64,000 nucleotides of DNA from Rhodococcus qingshengii. GTDB taxonomy: Bacteria; Actinomycetota; Actinomycetes; Mycobacteriales; Mycobacteriaceae. The stretch is from assembly GCF_021025955.1 (NCBI RefSeq), contig NZ_JAJNCL010000006.1:1-64000 (forward strand), in the 5' to 3' direction. Both the position numbers and the translations under genes were made by a program. The notes below the pieces were generated by a model, which saw nothing but the letters and a program-made list of their open reading frames with translations, was not told where the DNA came from and did no database searches. Positions 16,888 through 25,409 of this stretch are shown piece after piece; the first letter of the stretch is position 1; each line of letters starts with the position of its first letter.

Positions 16888-17253
16888 TCAGCTGATGACC
16901 GCGTCGGCCTCGATCTCGATGAGCAGAGCGGGGTCGATCAGCGAGCTGACCTCGAGGATGGTCGTGGCGGGACGAATCTCGCCGAACACTTCACCGTGGG
17001 CGAGAGCAGCCTGCTCCCACTGCGTCATGTCACGAAGGTACATGCGAGTGCGGATGACGTCGTCGAGCGAGGCGCCGGCCTCGGCAAGTGCTGCCTTGAT
17101 CGTTTCGAGCGCTGCGCGTGTCTGATCGGTGAGGGTCTCACCAGGAGCGGTGGTGCCGGATACTGCGATCTGGTTGCCGATGCGCACGGCGCGGGAGTAA
17201 CCGATCTTGGGTTCCCATTCGGAACCGGACGAAATATTGATTCTGTTCGACAT
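16888..17253 (-). CDS. RidA family protein (reactive enamine/imine deaminase type)
   Basis: The protein has 121 residues from ATG 17253 (MSNRINISS); an upstream in-frame ATG at 17322 would give a nonconserved N-tail. The Rid fold is seen in YSRAVRIGNQIAVSGTTAP, QTRAALETIKAALAEAGASLDDVIRTRMYL and the C-terminal LLIEIEADAVI. The arginine in RTRMYL matches the active-site Arg of imine-hydrolysing RidA proteins, which remove reactive 2-aminoacrylate. It belongs to a diverged Rid subgroup. It is divergent from the radical SAM gene, and the LexA box at 17327-17342 lies between the two. Confidence 0.85.
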   Translation of the reverse strand: MSNRINISSGSEWEPKIGYSRAVRIGNQIAVSGTTAPGETLTDQTRAALETIKAALAEAGASLDDVIRTRMYLRDMTQWEQAALAHGEVFGEIRPATTILEVSSLIDPALLIEIEADAVIS

Positions 17254-17315
17254 GCACCGAATTCTGCCAACAACTTCCCGGCTGTGGTGAGGCACGGTCG
17301 GGTATTTGCTCCATC

Positions 17316-17342
17316 TTGACATAGCTTAGAACAAGTGTTCGA
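17316..17342 (+). promoter_or_regulatory. LexA (SOS) box with TTGACA -35 element
   Basis: TTGACA lies at 17316-17321. At 17327-17342 is TAGAACAAGTGTTCGA, which matches the actinobacterial SOS box TCGAAC-N4-GTTCGA except for one base. The box ends 9 bp before the ATG of the radical SAM gene and sits in the -35 to +1 zone, where LexA would block RNA polymerase. The divergent RidA gene starts 74 bp away. From memory, the mycobacterial relative Rv2578c is among LexA-regulated genes, which fits. Confidence 0.8.
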
Positions 17343-17351
17343 CTTGGGGCT

Positions 17352-18389
17352 ATGAGGTGGTCGGGTCAAGCATTGGATGCAGATGACGGAGCGCTACCCG
17401 GACTCGAACGGGCCGGGTTGGTTCGCTCCGTGCAGACTCCGGAGTTCGAGGGAATCACGTTTCACGAGGTGCTCTGCAAGAGCGCGCTCAACAAGATGCC
17501 CGAAGATTCGACGTTGCCGTTCAGCTTCACCGTCAACGCTTTTCGAGGTTGCTCACACGCCTGCCGATACTGCTTCGCGAGACCGAGTCACGAGTACCTA
17601 GACCTCGACGCGGGCGCGGATTTCGACTCCCAGGTGGTCGTGAAGACGAACATCGCCGCGGTGCTCCGCAAGGAGTTGGCGCGAAAGTCCTGGAAACGGG
17701 AGGCGGTGGCACTGGGCACCAACACCGATCCCTATCAGCGAGCCGAGGGGCGATACCGCTTGATGCCCGGCATCATTCGCGCGTTGACCGAATCGGGAAC
17801 TCCCTTCTCGATCCTGACGAAGGGAACTCTGCTGCGACGGGATCTGCCACTGTTGAAGATGGCGGCGGCGCAGGTCGACGTCGGCATCGGAGTGTCGTTG
17901 GCGATCAACGACGCCGCACTTCAGAAGCAGATCGAGCCTGGTACCCCGTCGCCGCGGGCGCGCCTCGAGATGATCCGCGCCATCACCGACGCGGGATTCG
18001 CGTGCAATGTGATGGTGGCGCCGGTCATTCCGTTCCTCACCGATTCCACCAGTCACCTCAACGGTCTGTTCGAGGCACTGTCCGAAGCCGGTGCGACGAG
18101 TGTGACAGTCTTCCCGATGCACCTGCGCGGCAGTACTCGGGGCTGGTTCATGGATTGGCTTGCTCAGGAACATCCGGCACTCATCCGTCGCTACCGCGAG
18201 CTGTACGGGCGAGGCGCGTATGTCACTCCCGAATACAAGCGTTGGCTCGCAACCCGCGTCGAGCCACTGGTCGAGCGTCATGGGTTGGGTGGTCGTTCGG
18301 AGCATCGAGACGTCAATGCATCTGGCAAGCAATCGCGCGAGGCGCCGCGTGAACTGGTGGGTGCGGGAGCAGCTCTTACCTTGTTCTGA
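17352..18389 (+). CDS. Rv2578c-family radical SAM protein (SplB-like)
   Basis: The 345-residue protein starts at ATG 17352. The cluster motif is CSHACRYC (CxxxCxxC) in a conserved RGCSHACRYCFARPSHEYL context. The later SILTKGTLLRRDLPLL and GVSLAINDAALQKQIEPGTPSPRARL segments belong to the SplB-like barrel. It binds a 4Fe-4S cluster and SAM; the substrate of this actinobacterial family is not known. Relation to spore photoproduct lyase and the SOS box in its promoter both suggest a nucleic-acid damage role (inference). The hen1-pnkp RNA-repair pair follows 59 bp downstream on the same strand. Confidence 0.88.
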   Translation: MRWSGQALDADDGALPGLERAGLVRSVQTPEFEGITFHEVLCKSALNKMPEDSTLPFSFTVNAFRGCSHACRYCFARPSHEYLDLDAGADFDSQVVVKTNIAAVLRKELARKSWKREAVALGTNTDPYQRAEGRYRLMPGIIRALTESGTPFSILTKGTLLRRDLPLLKMAAAQVDVGIGVSLAINDAALQKQIEPGTPSPRARLEMIRAITDAGFACNVMVAPVIPFLTDSTSHLNGLFEALSEAGATSVTVFPMHLRGSTRGWFMDWLAQEHPALIRRYRELYGRGAYVTPEYKRWLATRVEPLVERHGLGGRSEHRDVNASGKQSREAPRELVGAGAALTLF

Positions 18390-18448
18390 CTGCTGCGGGG
18401 CGCGTAAATCGGAGGCGCTCCGGACGTCTGCCGGGCTACATTCGCCTG

Positions 18449-19849
18449 GTGCTACTCACACTGACCTCCACCCCGACCTCGCAGACTCCTGATGCGACTG
18501 CGTTGAGCTACCTGCTGCACAAACATCCCGACCGAGTGCAAAGCTTCGACTTGGCGATCGGTACCGCCACGGTTCTGTACTCGGAGGCCTCGGACGAAAA
18601 GACCACTGTGGCAGTGATTGTGGACGTCGACCCCATCGAACTTGTGCAGAGTAGGTATCGACGCGGCAAGAGTGGTGACAACTTTTCTCTGGGGGAGTAT
18701 GTCAACGATCGACCGTATGCGGCGTCGTCCATCCTCTCGGTTGCCCTTTCGAAGCTGTTTCGCACCGCGTTGACGGGAACGTGCAAATCCCACCCGGAAC
18801 TCGTCGGAGCCGAACTAGCGTTGACCGTCTCGATTCCGGTGGTTCCGTGTGGCGGCGATGCCGGCTTGCCGGGCCGTCTGTTCGAGCCGCTGGGGTGGGA
18901 CGTGACAGCGACTCCGGTGCAACTTGATCCGCACTTGCCGGATTGGGGAGACTCCGACTTCGTGTCGCTGACCCTGACCGGGGAACACACCGTGCAGAGC
19001 GCCCTTCGGCACCTCTATGTGCTGTTGCCGGTACTCGACGACGTGAAGCACTACTGGGTGGGATCGGACGAGGCAGACAAGTTGATCCGCGTCGCTGGGG
19101 AGTGGTTGGCTTCGCATCCGGACTCCGCGCTGATCATGTCCCGCTACCTGGCGCGTCGACGTGACCTGGTCGAATCGGTAGTCGACCGATTGATTCCCGA
19201 ACAAGCGGAGGTGCAGATCGAACAGCCGCGCCCGGATCCGCCGCTGGCACGGCTTCGAGTCGAAGCCGTTCTGGCGACGCTACAGCGACTGCATGCTCGA
19301 ACAATCGTCGACATCGGTTGCGGCGAAGGGAAACTGATCGAGGCACTGATGCCCCACTCACAATTCGACAAACTTGTCGGCGTCGATGTGAGCGCGCGTG
19401 AACTGACGCGGGCGCAGCGGAGATTGAAGTTCACCGAACTTTCCGACGTCCAACGTGAACGTGTGTCTTTGATGCAGTCGTCCGCGACGTACCGCGACGC
19501 ACGCTTGAAAGGCTTCGACGCAGCCGTGCTGATGGAAGTGGTCGAGCACGTCGACACGGCGCGCCTGCCCGCGCTGGTCAGATCGGTCTTCGTGGACGCA
19601 GCACCGCAGTATGTGCTGCTGACTACTCCGAATGCCGACTACAACGTGCTGTATCCGGCATTGGCGGGAGAGTTCAGGCACCCCGATCACAGGTTCGAGT
19701 TCTCGCGGACCCAATTCGACGACTGGGCAACCGAAACGGCCCGAGCCCACGGCTATTCCGTGGAGTTCGAATTTATCGGAGCAATTGATCCGGTCCTTGG
19801 CGGGCCGACACAGATGGCAATCTTCACGAAGGAGGCACGAACGTCATGA
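18449..19849 (+). CDS. hen1: Bacterial Hen1, 3'-terminal RNA ribose 2'-O-methyltransferase
   Basis: The 466-residue protein starts at GTG 18449. The N-terminal about 240 residues are the bacterial Hen1 domain that activates Pnkp ligation. The C-terminal methyltransferase has the SAM motif VDIGCGEGKLIEAL. The metal site is EVVEHVD plus the downstream HPDHRFEFSRTQF, giving the E-E-H-H set of Hen1 enzymes. With Pnkp it repairs ribotoxin-cleaved RNA and marks the 3' end by 2'-O-methylation before sealing. TACATT ends 6 nt before the GTG, so a leaderless promoter is possible. Otherwise transcription comes from the upstream SOS promoter. It overlaps pnkp by ATGA. Confidence 0.93.
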   Translation: MLLTLTSTPTSQTPDATALSYLLHKHPDRVQSFDLAIGTATVLYSEASDEKTTVAVIVDVDPIELVQSRYRRGKSGDNFSLGEYVNDRPYAASSILSVALSKLFRTALTGTCKSHPELVGAELALTVSIPVVPCGGDAGLPGRLFEPLGWDVTATPVQLDPHLPDWGDSDFVSLTLTGEHTVQSALRHLYVLLPVLDDVKHYWVGSDEADKLIRVAGEWLASHPDSALIMSRYLARRRDLVESVVDRLIPEQAEVQIEQPRPDPPLARLRVEAVLATLQRLHARTIVDIGCGEGKLIEALMPHSQFDKLVGVDVSARELTRAQRRLKFTELSDVQRERVSLMQSSATYRDARLKGFDAAVLMEVVEHVDTARLPALVRSVFVDAAPQYVLLTTPNADYNVLYPALAGEFRHPDHRFEFSRTQFDDWATETARAHGYSVEFEFIGAIDPVLGGPTQMAIFTKEARTS

Positions 19850-22389
19850 CGGTGTACGAGATTCCAGATCTCGCCCTAGTAGTACTCATCGGCGTCAGTG
19901 GCTCGGGAAAGTCGACCTTTGCGGCGTGCCACTTCGGTGAGTACGAAACCCTCTCGAGTGACACATTCAGAGGGTGGGTCAGTGACGATCCGAACTCACA
20001 GGAGTCGACGTCCGATGCTTTCGAAGTGCTGGAGTTCGTCGCGGCCAAGCGTTTGCGACGCGGACGCCTCACGGTGGTCGACGCGACCAACGTCCAGCCC
20101 GCTGCGCGCAAGCGACTCGTTGCGTTGGCTCGCGAGCACGACATACTGCCGGTGGCAGTCGTGCTCGATGTTCCGGAATCGGTCTGCTCTGCACGAAACG
20201 ACGCACGCTCTGATCGGACGTTCGGACGCGACGTGATTCGCCGCCAGCACCAGCAGTTGACTCGCTCGCTCCGCGGGTTGGGTAAGGAAGGTTTCCGTTC
20301 GGTTCACATCCTCAGAGGTGAGGACGCGGTTTCCGAAGCCACATTCTTGCGCCACCCGCTCCGCAGCGATCTGCGTGTCGAGCGTGGTCCGTTCGACGTC
20401 ATCGGTGACATCCACGGATGTCGAAGTGAGCTCGAGACGCTCCTCGTGAAACTCGGCTACACCGTCGACTTCGGGACGGACGGCAGAGCTGTCGATGCCG
20501 TGCCGCCGGAGGGGCGAACTGCCGTCTTCCTCGGCGACTACGTGGATCGAGGTCCGGATTCGGTCGGTGTGCTGCGTCTGGTCATGGGGATGGTCGCGGC
20601 GGGACATGCGATAGCGGTTCCGGGTAACCACGAGAACAAACTCGTCAAGGCGCTGCGCGGTAAGAAGGTCACGCCGAGTCACGGACTCGCCGAGACCCTC
20701 GAGCAGATGGCCACCGAGTCGGCGGAGTTCCGCGAAAGCGTCGTCGACTTCTGTGACGGTCTCGTCGCACACCTCGTCCTGGACGACGGCAAACTCGTTG
20801 TCGCGCACGCCGGCCTCAAGGAGGACTACCACAACAGGGCATCCGGCCGAGTGCGGAGCTTTGCGCTCTACGGTGAAACAACCGGTGAGACGGACGAATT
20901 CGGCTTGCCGGTTCGATACCCGTGGGCGCAGGACTACCGAGGATCTGCGATGGTCCTTTACGGCCACACTCCGGTCCACGAGGTGGAATGGATCAACAAC
21001 ACAGCATGCCTCGACACCGGCTGTGTGTTCGGTGGATCCCTCACCGCTCTTCGATACCCGGAACGAGAGATCGTGTCGGTTCCGGCGGAGCAGGTTTGGT
21101 ACGAGCCGGTGGTGCCGCTGGCTCCGCCGACTCGCGATCCGGACGTGCTCGATCTCGCCGACGTCCTCGAAACAACAGGCGTCGACACCGAACTGCGCGG
21201 GCGAGTGTCCGTTCGCACCGACAACGCTGCCGGCGCCTTGGAAGTGATGAGCCGATTCGCGGTCGCGCCGCAATGGCTGCGGTACCTACCGCCGACCATG
21301 GCGCCCTGCGCGACGGCCCAATCCGATGATTATCTGGAACACCCGTCGACCGCGTTCGACGCATACCGGGCCGGCGGAATCGGAACAGTGATCTGCGAAG
21401 AGAAGCACATGGGTTCGCGGGCAGTGGTGCTCGTGTGCCGTGATCGATCGGTTGCTCAGTCCCGCTTCGACGCACCGGATGCGCTCACCGGGATGGTGCA
21501 CACCCGCACCGGCCGCCAATTCTTCGACGACGACCTGACTCAGCAGTTGATCGACGACATCGCCGCCGCAGTCACCTCCGCTGGGTTGTGGGAAGAGTTG
21601 GGCACCGACTGGCTGCTCCTCGACTGCGAACTGTTGCCGTGGAACGTCAAAGCGGAAGGTCTGCTGCGCTCGCAGTACGCGTCGGTCGCGGCGGCCGGGC
21701 GATCAGACCTCACAGCTCGCGAGGCCGTGTTGGCGCAGGCCGGGTCGCGGGGCCTGGACGTCGCGGAGATGTTCGAACAGACAACTGTTCGGGCCGCCAG
21801 TATCGAGCGCTTCGGCGAGGCCTACCGACGGTACGTGTGGCCGACGAACGGACTGGACGGCGTCACCATCGCGCCGTTCCAGATTCTGGCGACCGAGGGC
21901 CAGTCGTACGGGGAACGGGATCACGAATGGCACCTCGGAATTGCGGACCGCCTGGCCGAGGCAGCGCCGAATCGATTTACCACCACACGTCGACTGGTGG
22001 TCGATCTCGGCTCCGAAGACTCGGTGTCCGAAGCGACCAAGTGGTGGGCGTCGCTCACCGGTGAGGGCGGTGAGGGGATGGTCGTCAAGCCGTTGGCGAA
22101 TCAGATTCACGGACCGCGGGGGTACAACGCGAAGGTTCAGCCGGGGATCAAGGTCCGCGGCCGGGAGTACCTGCGATTGATCTACGGTGCCGACTACCTC
22201 GAACCGTCGACGCTTGCGAGATTGCGTAACCGCAACCTCGGACACAAGCAGTCGATGGCGCTGCGCGAGTACGCGCTCGGCATGGAGGCGGTATCCAGGC
22301 TCGTCGACCGCGAACCGCTGTGGCGAGCGCACCAGGCAGTGTTTGCGGTGTTGGCTCTCGAATCGGAGCCGGTCGACCCGCGGTTGTGA
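19846..22389 (+). CDS. pnkp: Polynucleotide kinase-phosphatase-ligase (Pnkp), RNA repair
   Basis: The 847-residue protein has all three Pnkp modules. Residues about 1-165 are the 5'-kinase with P-loop GVSGSGKST. Residues about 180-420 are a calcineurin-type 2',3'-phosphatase with GDIHG, GDYVDRG and GNHE. Residues about 480-847 are the ATP-dependent ligase with the adenylation motif EEKHMGSRAVV. The length agrees with characterised Pnkp proteins (about 850). It heals broken RNA ends and, with Hen1, seals them. The start overlaps the hen1 stop (ATGA). No motif is missing by eye, so the system looks functional. Confidence 0.95.
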   Translation: MTVYEIPDLALVVLIGVSGSGKSTFAACHFGEYETLSSDTFRGWVSDDPNSQESTSDAFEVLEFVAAKRLRRGRLTVVDATNVQPAARKRLVALAREHDILPVAVVLDVPESVCSARNDARSDRTFGRDVIRRQHQQLTRSLRGLGKEGFRSVHILRGEDAVSEATFLRHPLRSDLRVERGPFDVIGDIHGCRSELETLLVKLGYTVDFGTDGRAVDAVPPEGRTAVFLGDYVDRGPDSVGVLRLVMGMVAAGHAIAVPGNHENKLVKALRGKKVTPSHGLAETLEQMATESAEFRESVVDFCDGLVAHLVLDDGKLVVAHAGLKEDYHNRASGRVRSFALYGETTGETDEFGLPVRYPWAQDYRGSAMVLYGHTPVHEVEWINNTACLDTGCVFGGSLTALRYPEREIVSVPAEQVWYEPVVPLAPPTRDPDVLDLADVLETTGVDTELRGRVSVRTDNAAGALEVMSRFAVAPQWLRYLPPTMAPCATAQSDDYLEHPSTAFDAYRAGGIGTVICEEKHMGSRAVVLVCRDRSVAQSRFDAPDALTGMVHTRTGRQFFDDDLTQQLIDDIAAAVTSAGLWEELGTDWLLLDCELLPWNVKAEGLLRSQYASVAAAGRSDLTAREAVLAQAGSRGLDVAEMFEQTTVRAASIERFGEAYRRYVWPTNGLDGVTIAPFQILATEGQSYGERDHEWHLGIADRLAEAAPNRFTTTRRLVVDLGSEDSVSEATKWWASLTGEGGEGMVVKPLANQIHGPRGYNAKVQPGIKVRGREYLRLIYGADYLEPSTLARLRNRNLGHKQSMALREYALGMEAVSRLVDREPLWRAHQAVFAVLALESEPVDPRL

Positions 22390-22426
22390 CGGCCGGTTCC
22401 GGAGGCGCGGATTGATACCGTCGGGT

Positions 22427-23093
22427 ATGGGTGTGATTGCCCGCTTGGACGGTTTCAACCGGCGCCATCCGTGGAGTCACAACGATCACTACGGCCGGTG
22501 GGTTCTACGTAATCTGCGCGGGGTCAGGTCCGGTCGCGCTCTCGACGTGGGGAGCGGGACCGGCAATCTGATCGACCTCTTGCGTCGGCGGTTCGACGTG
22601 GTGGTCGGTGTGGAACCCGACCTGCACGTCGGCCGCCGTGCGCGCAAGGTTTGTCGACGACGAGAACGTGATCATCGAAGCACGGCGGATCGAGGACTTT
22701 GCATCCGAGGCGAAGTACGACGCGATCACGGTCGTCGCAGCGTTGCACCATCTTCCACTCGAAGAATCGATGAAGCGGCTGAGTGGCCTGCTCGAACCAG
22801 GCGGTCGGCTCGTCGTAGTCGGGTGTTATCGATCGACGACAGTGACCGACGGACTCCTGTCGGTGTTGGCGGCCGTCTGTAATCCCGTCGTCGGCGTCGT
22901 CAAGCATCGACAGGTTGCGGTGGAGCAACTGAAGCCGATGACGGCTCCCACCGCGGAAGCAGGTGAGTCGATGGCTGACATCCGGCGCGCGGCCACCCGG
23001 TATCTGCCAGATAGCCAGATCAAGAGGCGACTGTTCTGGCGCTACACCCTGATCTACGACGCGAGGCTGGCTGCCGCGTCGGTGGGGGAGTGA
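22427..23093 (+). pseudogene. Class I SAM-dependent methyltransferase, frameshifted
   Basis: Two frames together make one methyltransferase. From ATG 22427 the first frame reads ALDVGSGTGNLIDLL (motif I) to GVEPDLHV. The second frame then carries on with AAVRARFVDDENVIIEARRIEDFAS, ITVVAALHHLPLEE (motif IV region) and LLEPGGRLVVVGCYR, ending at 23093. The break is near 22630-22632 (GTCGGCC), where one extra base fits. Corrected length is about 221 residues. It starts 37 bp after pnkp and its 3' end overlaps the convergent MFS gene by 40 bp. It is either a real pseudogene or a sequencing indel. Confidence 0.8.
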
Positions 23094-24283
23094 GTGGACC
23101 GCTGCGGTTCGCGGGGAAATGCGCGTCGGCCGAACCCGACAATCACCAACGAACCGATCATCAAAGCGACCCCGATTCCCGCGAGATGCGAGATTCCACC
23201 ACCGTCGACGACAGCGGCGCCGAGCAACGCCCCCGTCGCAATCGCGATCTGGAACACGACCACGTAGACGGCCGAGGCACGGTCGGTCCCGATCGGGACG
23301 GCACGCAGAACCGAGGACTGTAGGCAGATCGGAACGGTGGTGAACGCCGCGCCCCACAAGATCGTGGCGACAACTGCGAACGCTCCCATCGAGGGCGCCA
23401 AGAGCCAGAAAATGGCCAGCGCGCCTGCCACCGTCGCGATCGAGATGAGCGTAAAGAGGCGCGGTCGGCGGTCGTAGTACTTGCCGGCGACCCACACCCC
23501 GACGGCGCCGGCGGCGCCGTACACCAGAAGCATCGCGGTACGGACGCCACCGGACGAGCCGAGGCTTTCCTCCACCAGAAGAGTGAAGAACGTGTACGAA
23601 GCGAACTGCCCCAGGGCGGCAAACAGCGTTGCCGCGCAGATGACGGCGAGTGCCCGTTTCATCGCCGGTGTCGGCTTCGGTTTGTCTCGCTTGTTCCGAT
23701 GCCGTTGATCGACCGGCATTTCGGGCAACGCACGATGCAGTGAAAAAGCGATGATCACTGCCACCACACCGATTGCCGCCGACGCGGTCCGCCAACCCCA
23801 GGACTGGCCGATCGCCGAAGACAGGGGACCTCCGAGAACAAAAGCGAGAGACGTACCGGCATACACCATCGCGATGGCCTTGCCCTGCTGTCCGCGCGGA
23901 ACCAGAGTCGCTGCGACCGGCGCGACTACTGCCCAGAACACGCCGTGCGTCGCAGCGCAGAGCAACCGCCCGATCACCAGCATCGGATAGTTGACGGCCA
24001 ACGCCGCGACCAGTTGCGACACAGCGAGGGTGGCCACAGTCAATACGACGACGCGTCGGCGCGGCCAGGTTTTGACCGCTCCGATCAGCGGAAGCGTCAA
24101 GGCCGCGACACCGTATGCGTAGAAGGTCAGCAGAAGGCCGACACGCCCTTCGGTGACGTCGAGGTCTGACGATATTTCGCTGAGCAGTCCGACGGGGAGC
24201 ATTTCGGCCGTCACGTAGGCGAAGGCTGCTCCGGCCAGTGTCATCAGCCGTAGCGTGGTTGCCTTCGGCAGTCGAGCAGTCAT
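23054..24283 (-). CDS. MFS transporter, DHA1-type
   Basis: The 409-residue protein starts at ATG 24283. Twelve hydrophobic segments are visible, with MFS signature regions AAFAYVTAEMLPVGLLSEISSDLD in helix 1 and its loop, VIGRLLCAATHGVFWAVVAPVAATLV, and a charged cytoplasmic loop between helices 6 and 7 (HRNKRDKPKPT). The AraJ/YdhP-like helix-1 motif AEMLPVGLL suggests drug or sugar efflux. The promoter contains overlapping palindromes shared with the divergent LacI-family gene, its probable regulator. Confidence 0.88.
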   Translation of the reverse strand: MTARLPKATTLRLMTLAGAAFAYVTAEMLPVGLLSEISSDLDVTEGRVGLLLTFYAYGVAALTLPLIGAVKTWPRRRVVVLTVATLAVSQLVAALAVNYPMLVIGRLLCAATHGVFWAVVAPVAATLVPRGQQGKAIAMVYAGTSLAFVLGGPLSSAIGQSWGWRTASAAIGVVAVIIAFSLHRALPEMPVDQRHRNKRDKPKPTPAMKRALAVICAATLFAALGQFASYTFFTLLVEESLGSSGGVRTAMLLVYGAAGAVGVWVAGKYYDRRPRLFTLISIATVAGALAIFWLLAPSMGAFAVVATILWGAAFTTVPICLQSSVLRAVPIGTDRASAVYVVVFQIAIATGALLGAAVVDGGGISHLAGIGVALMIGSLVIVGFGRRAFPREPQRSTHSPTDAAASLAS

Positions 24284-24293
24284 GTTGTGTAAC

Positions 24294-24311
24294 GATACAT
24301 GTATCGATACA
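24294..24311. promoter_or_regulatory. Overlapping palindromic operators between MFS and LacI genes
   Basis: GATACATGTATC (24294-24305) and TGTATCGATACA (24300-24311) are both perfect 12-bp palindromes sharing six bases, so CGATACA is repeated every 12 bp. They lie 11 bp upstream of the MFS start and 43 bp upstream of the LacI-family start. This is a probable tandem binding site for that regulator. Confidence 0.6.
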
Positions 24312-24353
24312 CACCTGCGCAATGGGTATTTTGCACTCGCTATGCTGATGCTC

Positions 24354-25409
24354 ATGGCCATACGTGCGCAGCGTTCGAGTCGACCGACGATGGCCGACGT
24401 CGCCAAGGCCGCAGGCGTGTCGGTGATGTCGGTGTCGTACTCCTTCGCGCAGCCCGAGCGCGTGTCGGAATCAACGCGGGCCAAGGTATTCGCCGCTGCC
24501 GAAGAGCTCGAGTACGCGGGCCCCAACCGGGCGGCGCAGTCCTTGCGGAGCGGCAAATTCAACAACATCGCGGTCGTCTTCAGCGAGAAGCTGACGTACG
24601 CCTTCGAAGACGCAGTAGCCCGGCGATTCCTCTCGGGAGTCGCCGACGCCTGCCTGGACGCGAATGCTGGATTGATGATGCTGCCGAACTCGGGGAAACC
24701 CGGAGACGTCGACAGAGTTCGCGACGCGGCAGTAGACGGTTTTGTCGTCTGGACCACCGTCTTCGACGATCCCATCCTCGACGCGATTGTCGGCACCGGC
24801 AAACCCGCATGCATCCAGGGTGGGCCGTTACACGAGGGTGTGGATCTCGTCGGGATGGACGATGTTGCCGGCGCCGTTGCGATCGCGGCAGTCGGGTTGT
24901 CGGGGGCGCAGCGGCCCGCGGTGATCAGCCTTCCGTGGGATCGTGAGCGTCGGTCCGAGATTCGGATGGACGTGGTTTCAAGTGAAGCGTTCTTTCCGGT
25001 ATCCCGGCATCGGCTCGAGGGTTACGAGCGCGCCGTCCGCGACGCGGGCCTCGATTGGCCCTCGGTGCGGGTGGGGGTCGTCACCGTCAACGAGCGGAGC
25101 GAGGGTGCGCGGATGGCTCGGTCCCTGCTCGACGTTCCCGAGAGCCGAAGGCCCGATGTCATCTTGGCGATGAGTGACGAACTGGCTCTGGGGGTTCTGG
25201 ACGCGATCCGTGAGCTCGGCCTCGCCCTGCCCGACGACGTCGCGGTCGTCGGGTGGGACGACACCGCAGCCGCATCCGAGGCCGGGCTGACCACGGTTCG
25301 CCAGTCATTGTTCGATCAGGGACGCAATGCAGCTCGCGTGGTTCTCGGGCTCGACGATGAGGTGGACCCGGTCGAGTGGTCGGTGCGTCGGCGAACCTCG
25401 ACGCGATGA
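24354..25409 (+). CDS. LacI family transcriptional regulator
   Basis: The 351-residue protein starts at ATG 24354; ATG 24342 and 24348 are in-frame alternatives. The N-terminal HTH reads PTMADVAKAAGVSVMSVSYSFAQPERVSESTRAKV, with the hinge AAQSLRSGKFNNIAVVF. The periplasmic-binding-like ligand domain ends with LPDDVAVVGWDDTAAASEAGLTTVRQ, typical of LacI proteins. The recognition helix carries SVMSVSYSF in place of the common TVSRVLN, so its operator may differ from classical LacI sites. The divergent MFS is the likely target. It is coupled by ATGA to the next gene. Confidence 0.9.
   Translation: MAIRAQRSSRPTMADVAKAAGVSVMSVSYSFAQPERVSESTRAKVFAAAEELEYAGPNRAAQSLRSGKFNNIAVVFSEKLTYAFEDAVARRFLSGVADACLDANAGLMMLPNSGKPGDVDRVRDAAVDGFVVWTTVFDDPILDAIVGTGKPACIQGGPLHEGVDLVGMDDVAGAVAIAAVGLSGAQRPAVISLPWDRERRSEIRMDVVSSEAFFPVSRHRLEGYERAVRDAGLDWPSVRVGVVTVNERSEGARMARSLLDVPESRRPDVILAMSDELALGVLDAIRELGLALPDDVAVVGWDDTAAASEAGLTTVRQSLFDQGRNAARVVLGLDDEVDPVEWSVRRRTSTR

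Noticed and set aside
22524-24314. 596-residue minus-strand open frame
   Set aside because: It is an Arg/Gly/Ser-rich shadow of the MFS and methyltransferase genes without any domain; the MFS frame has full membrane helices.
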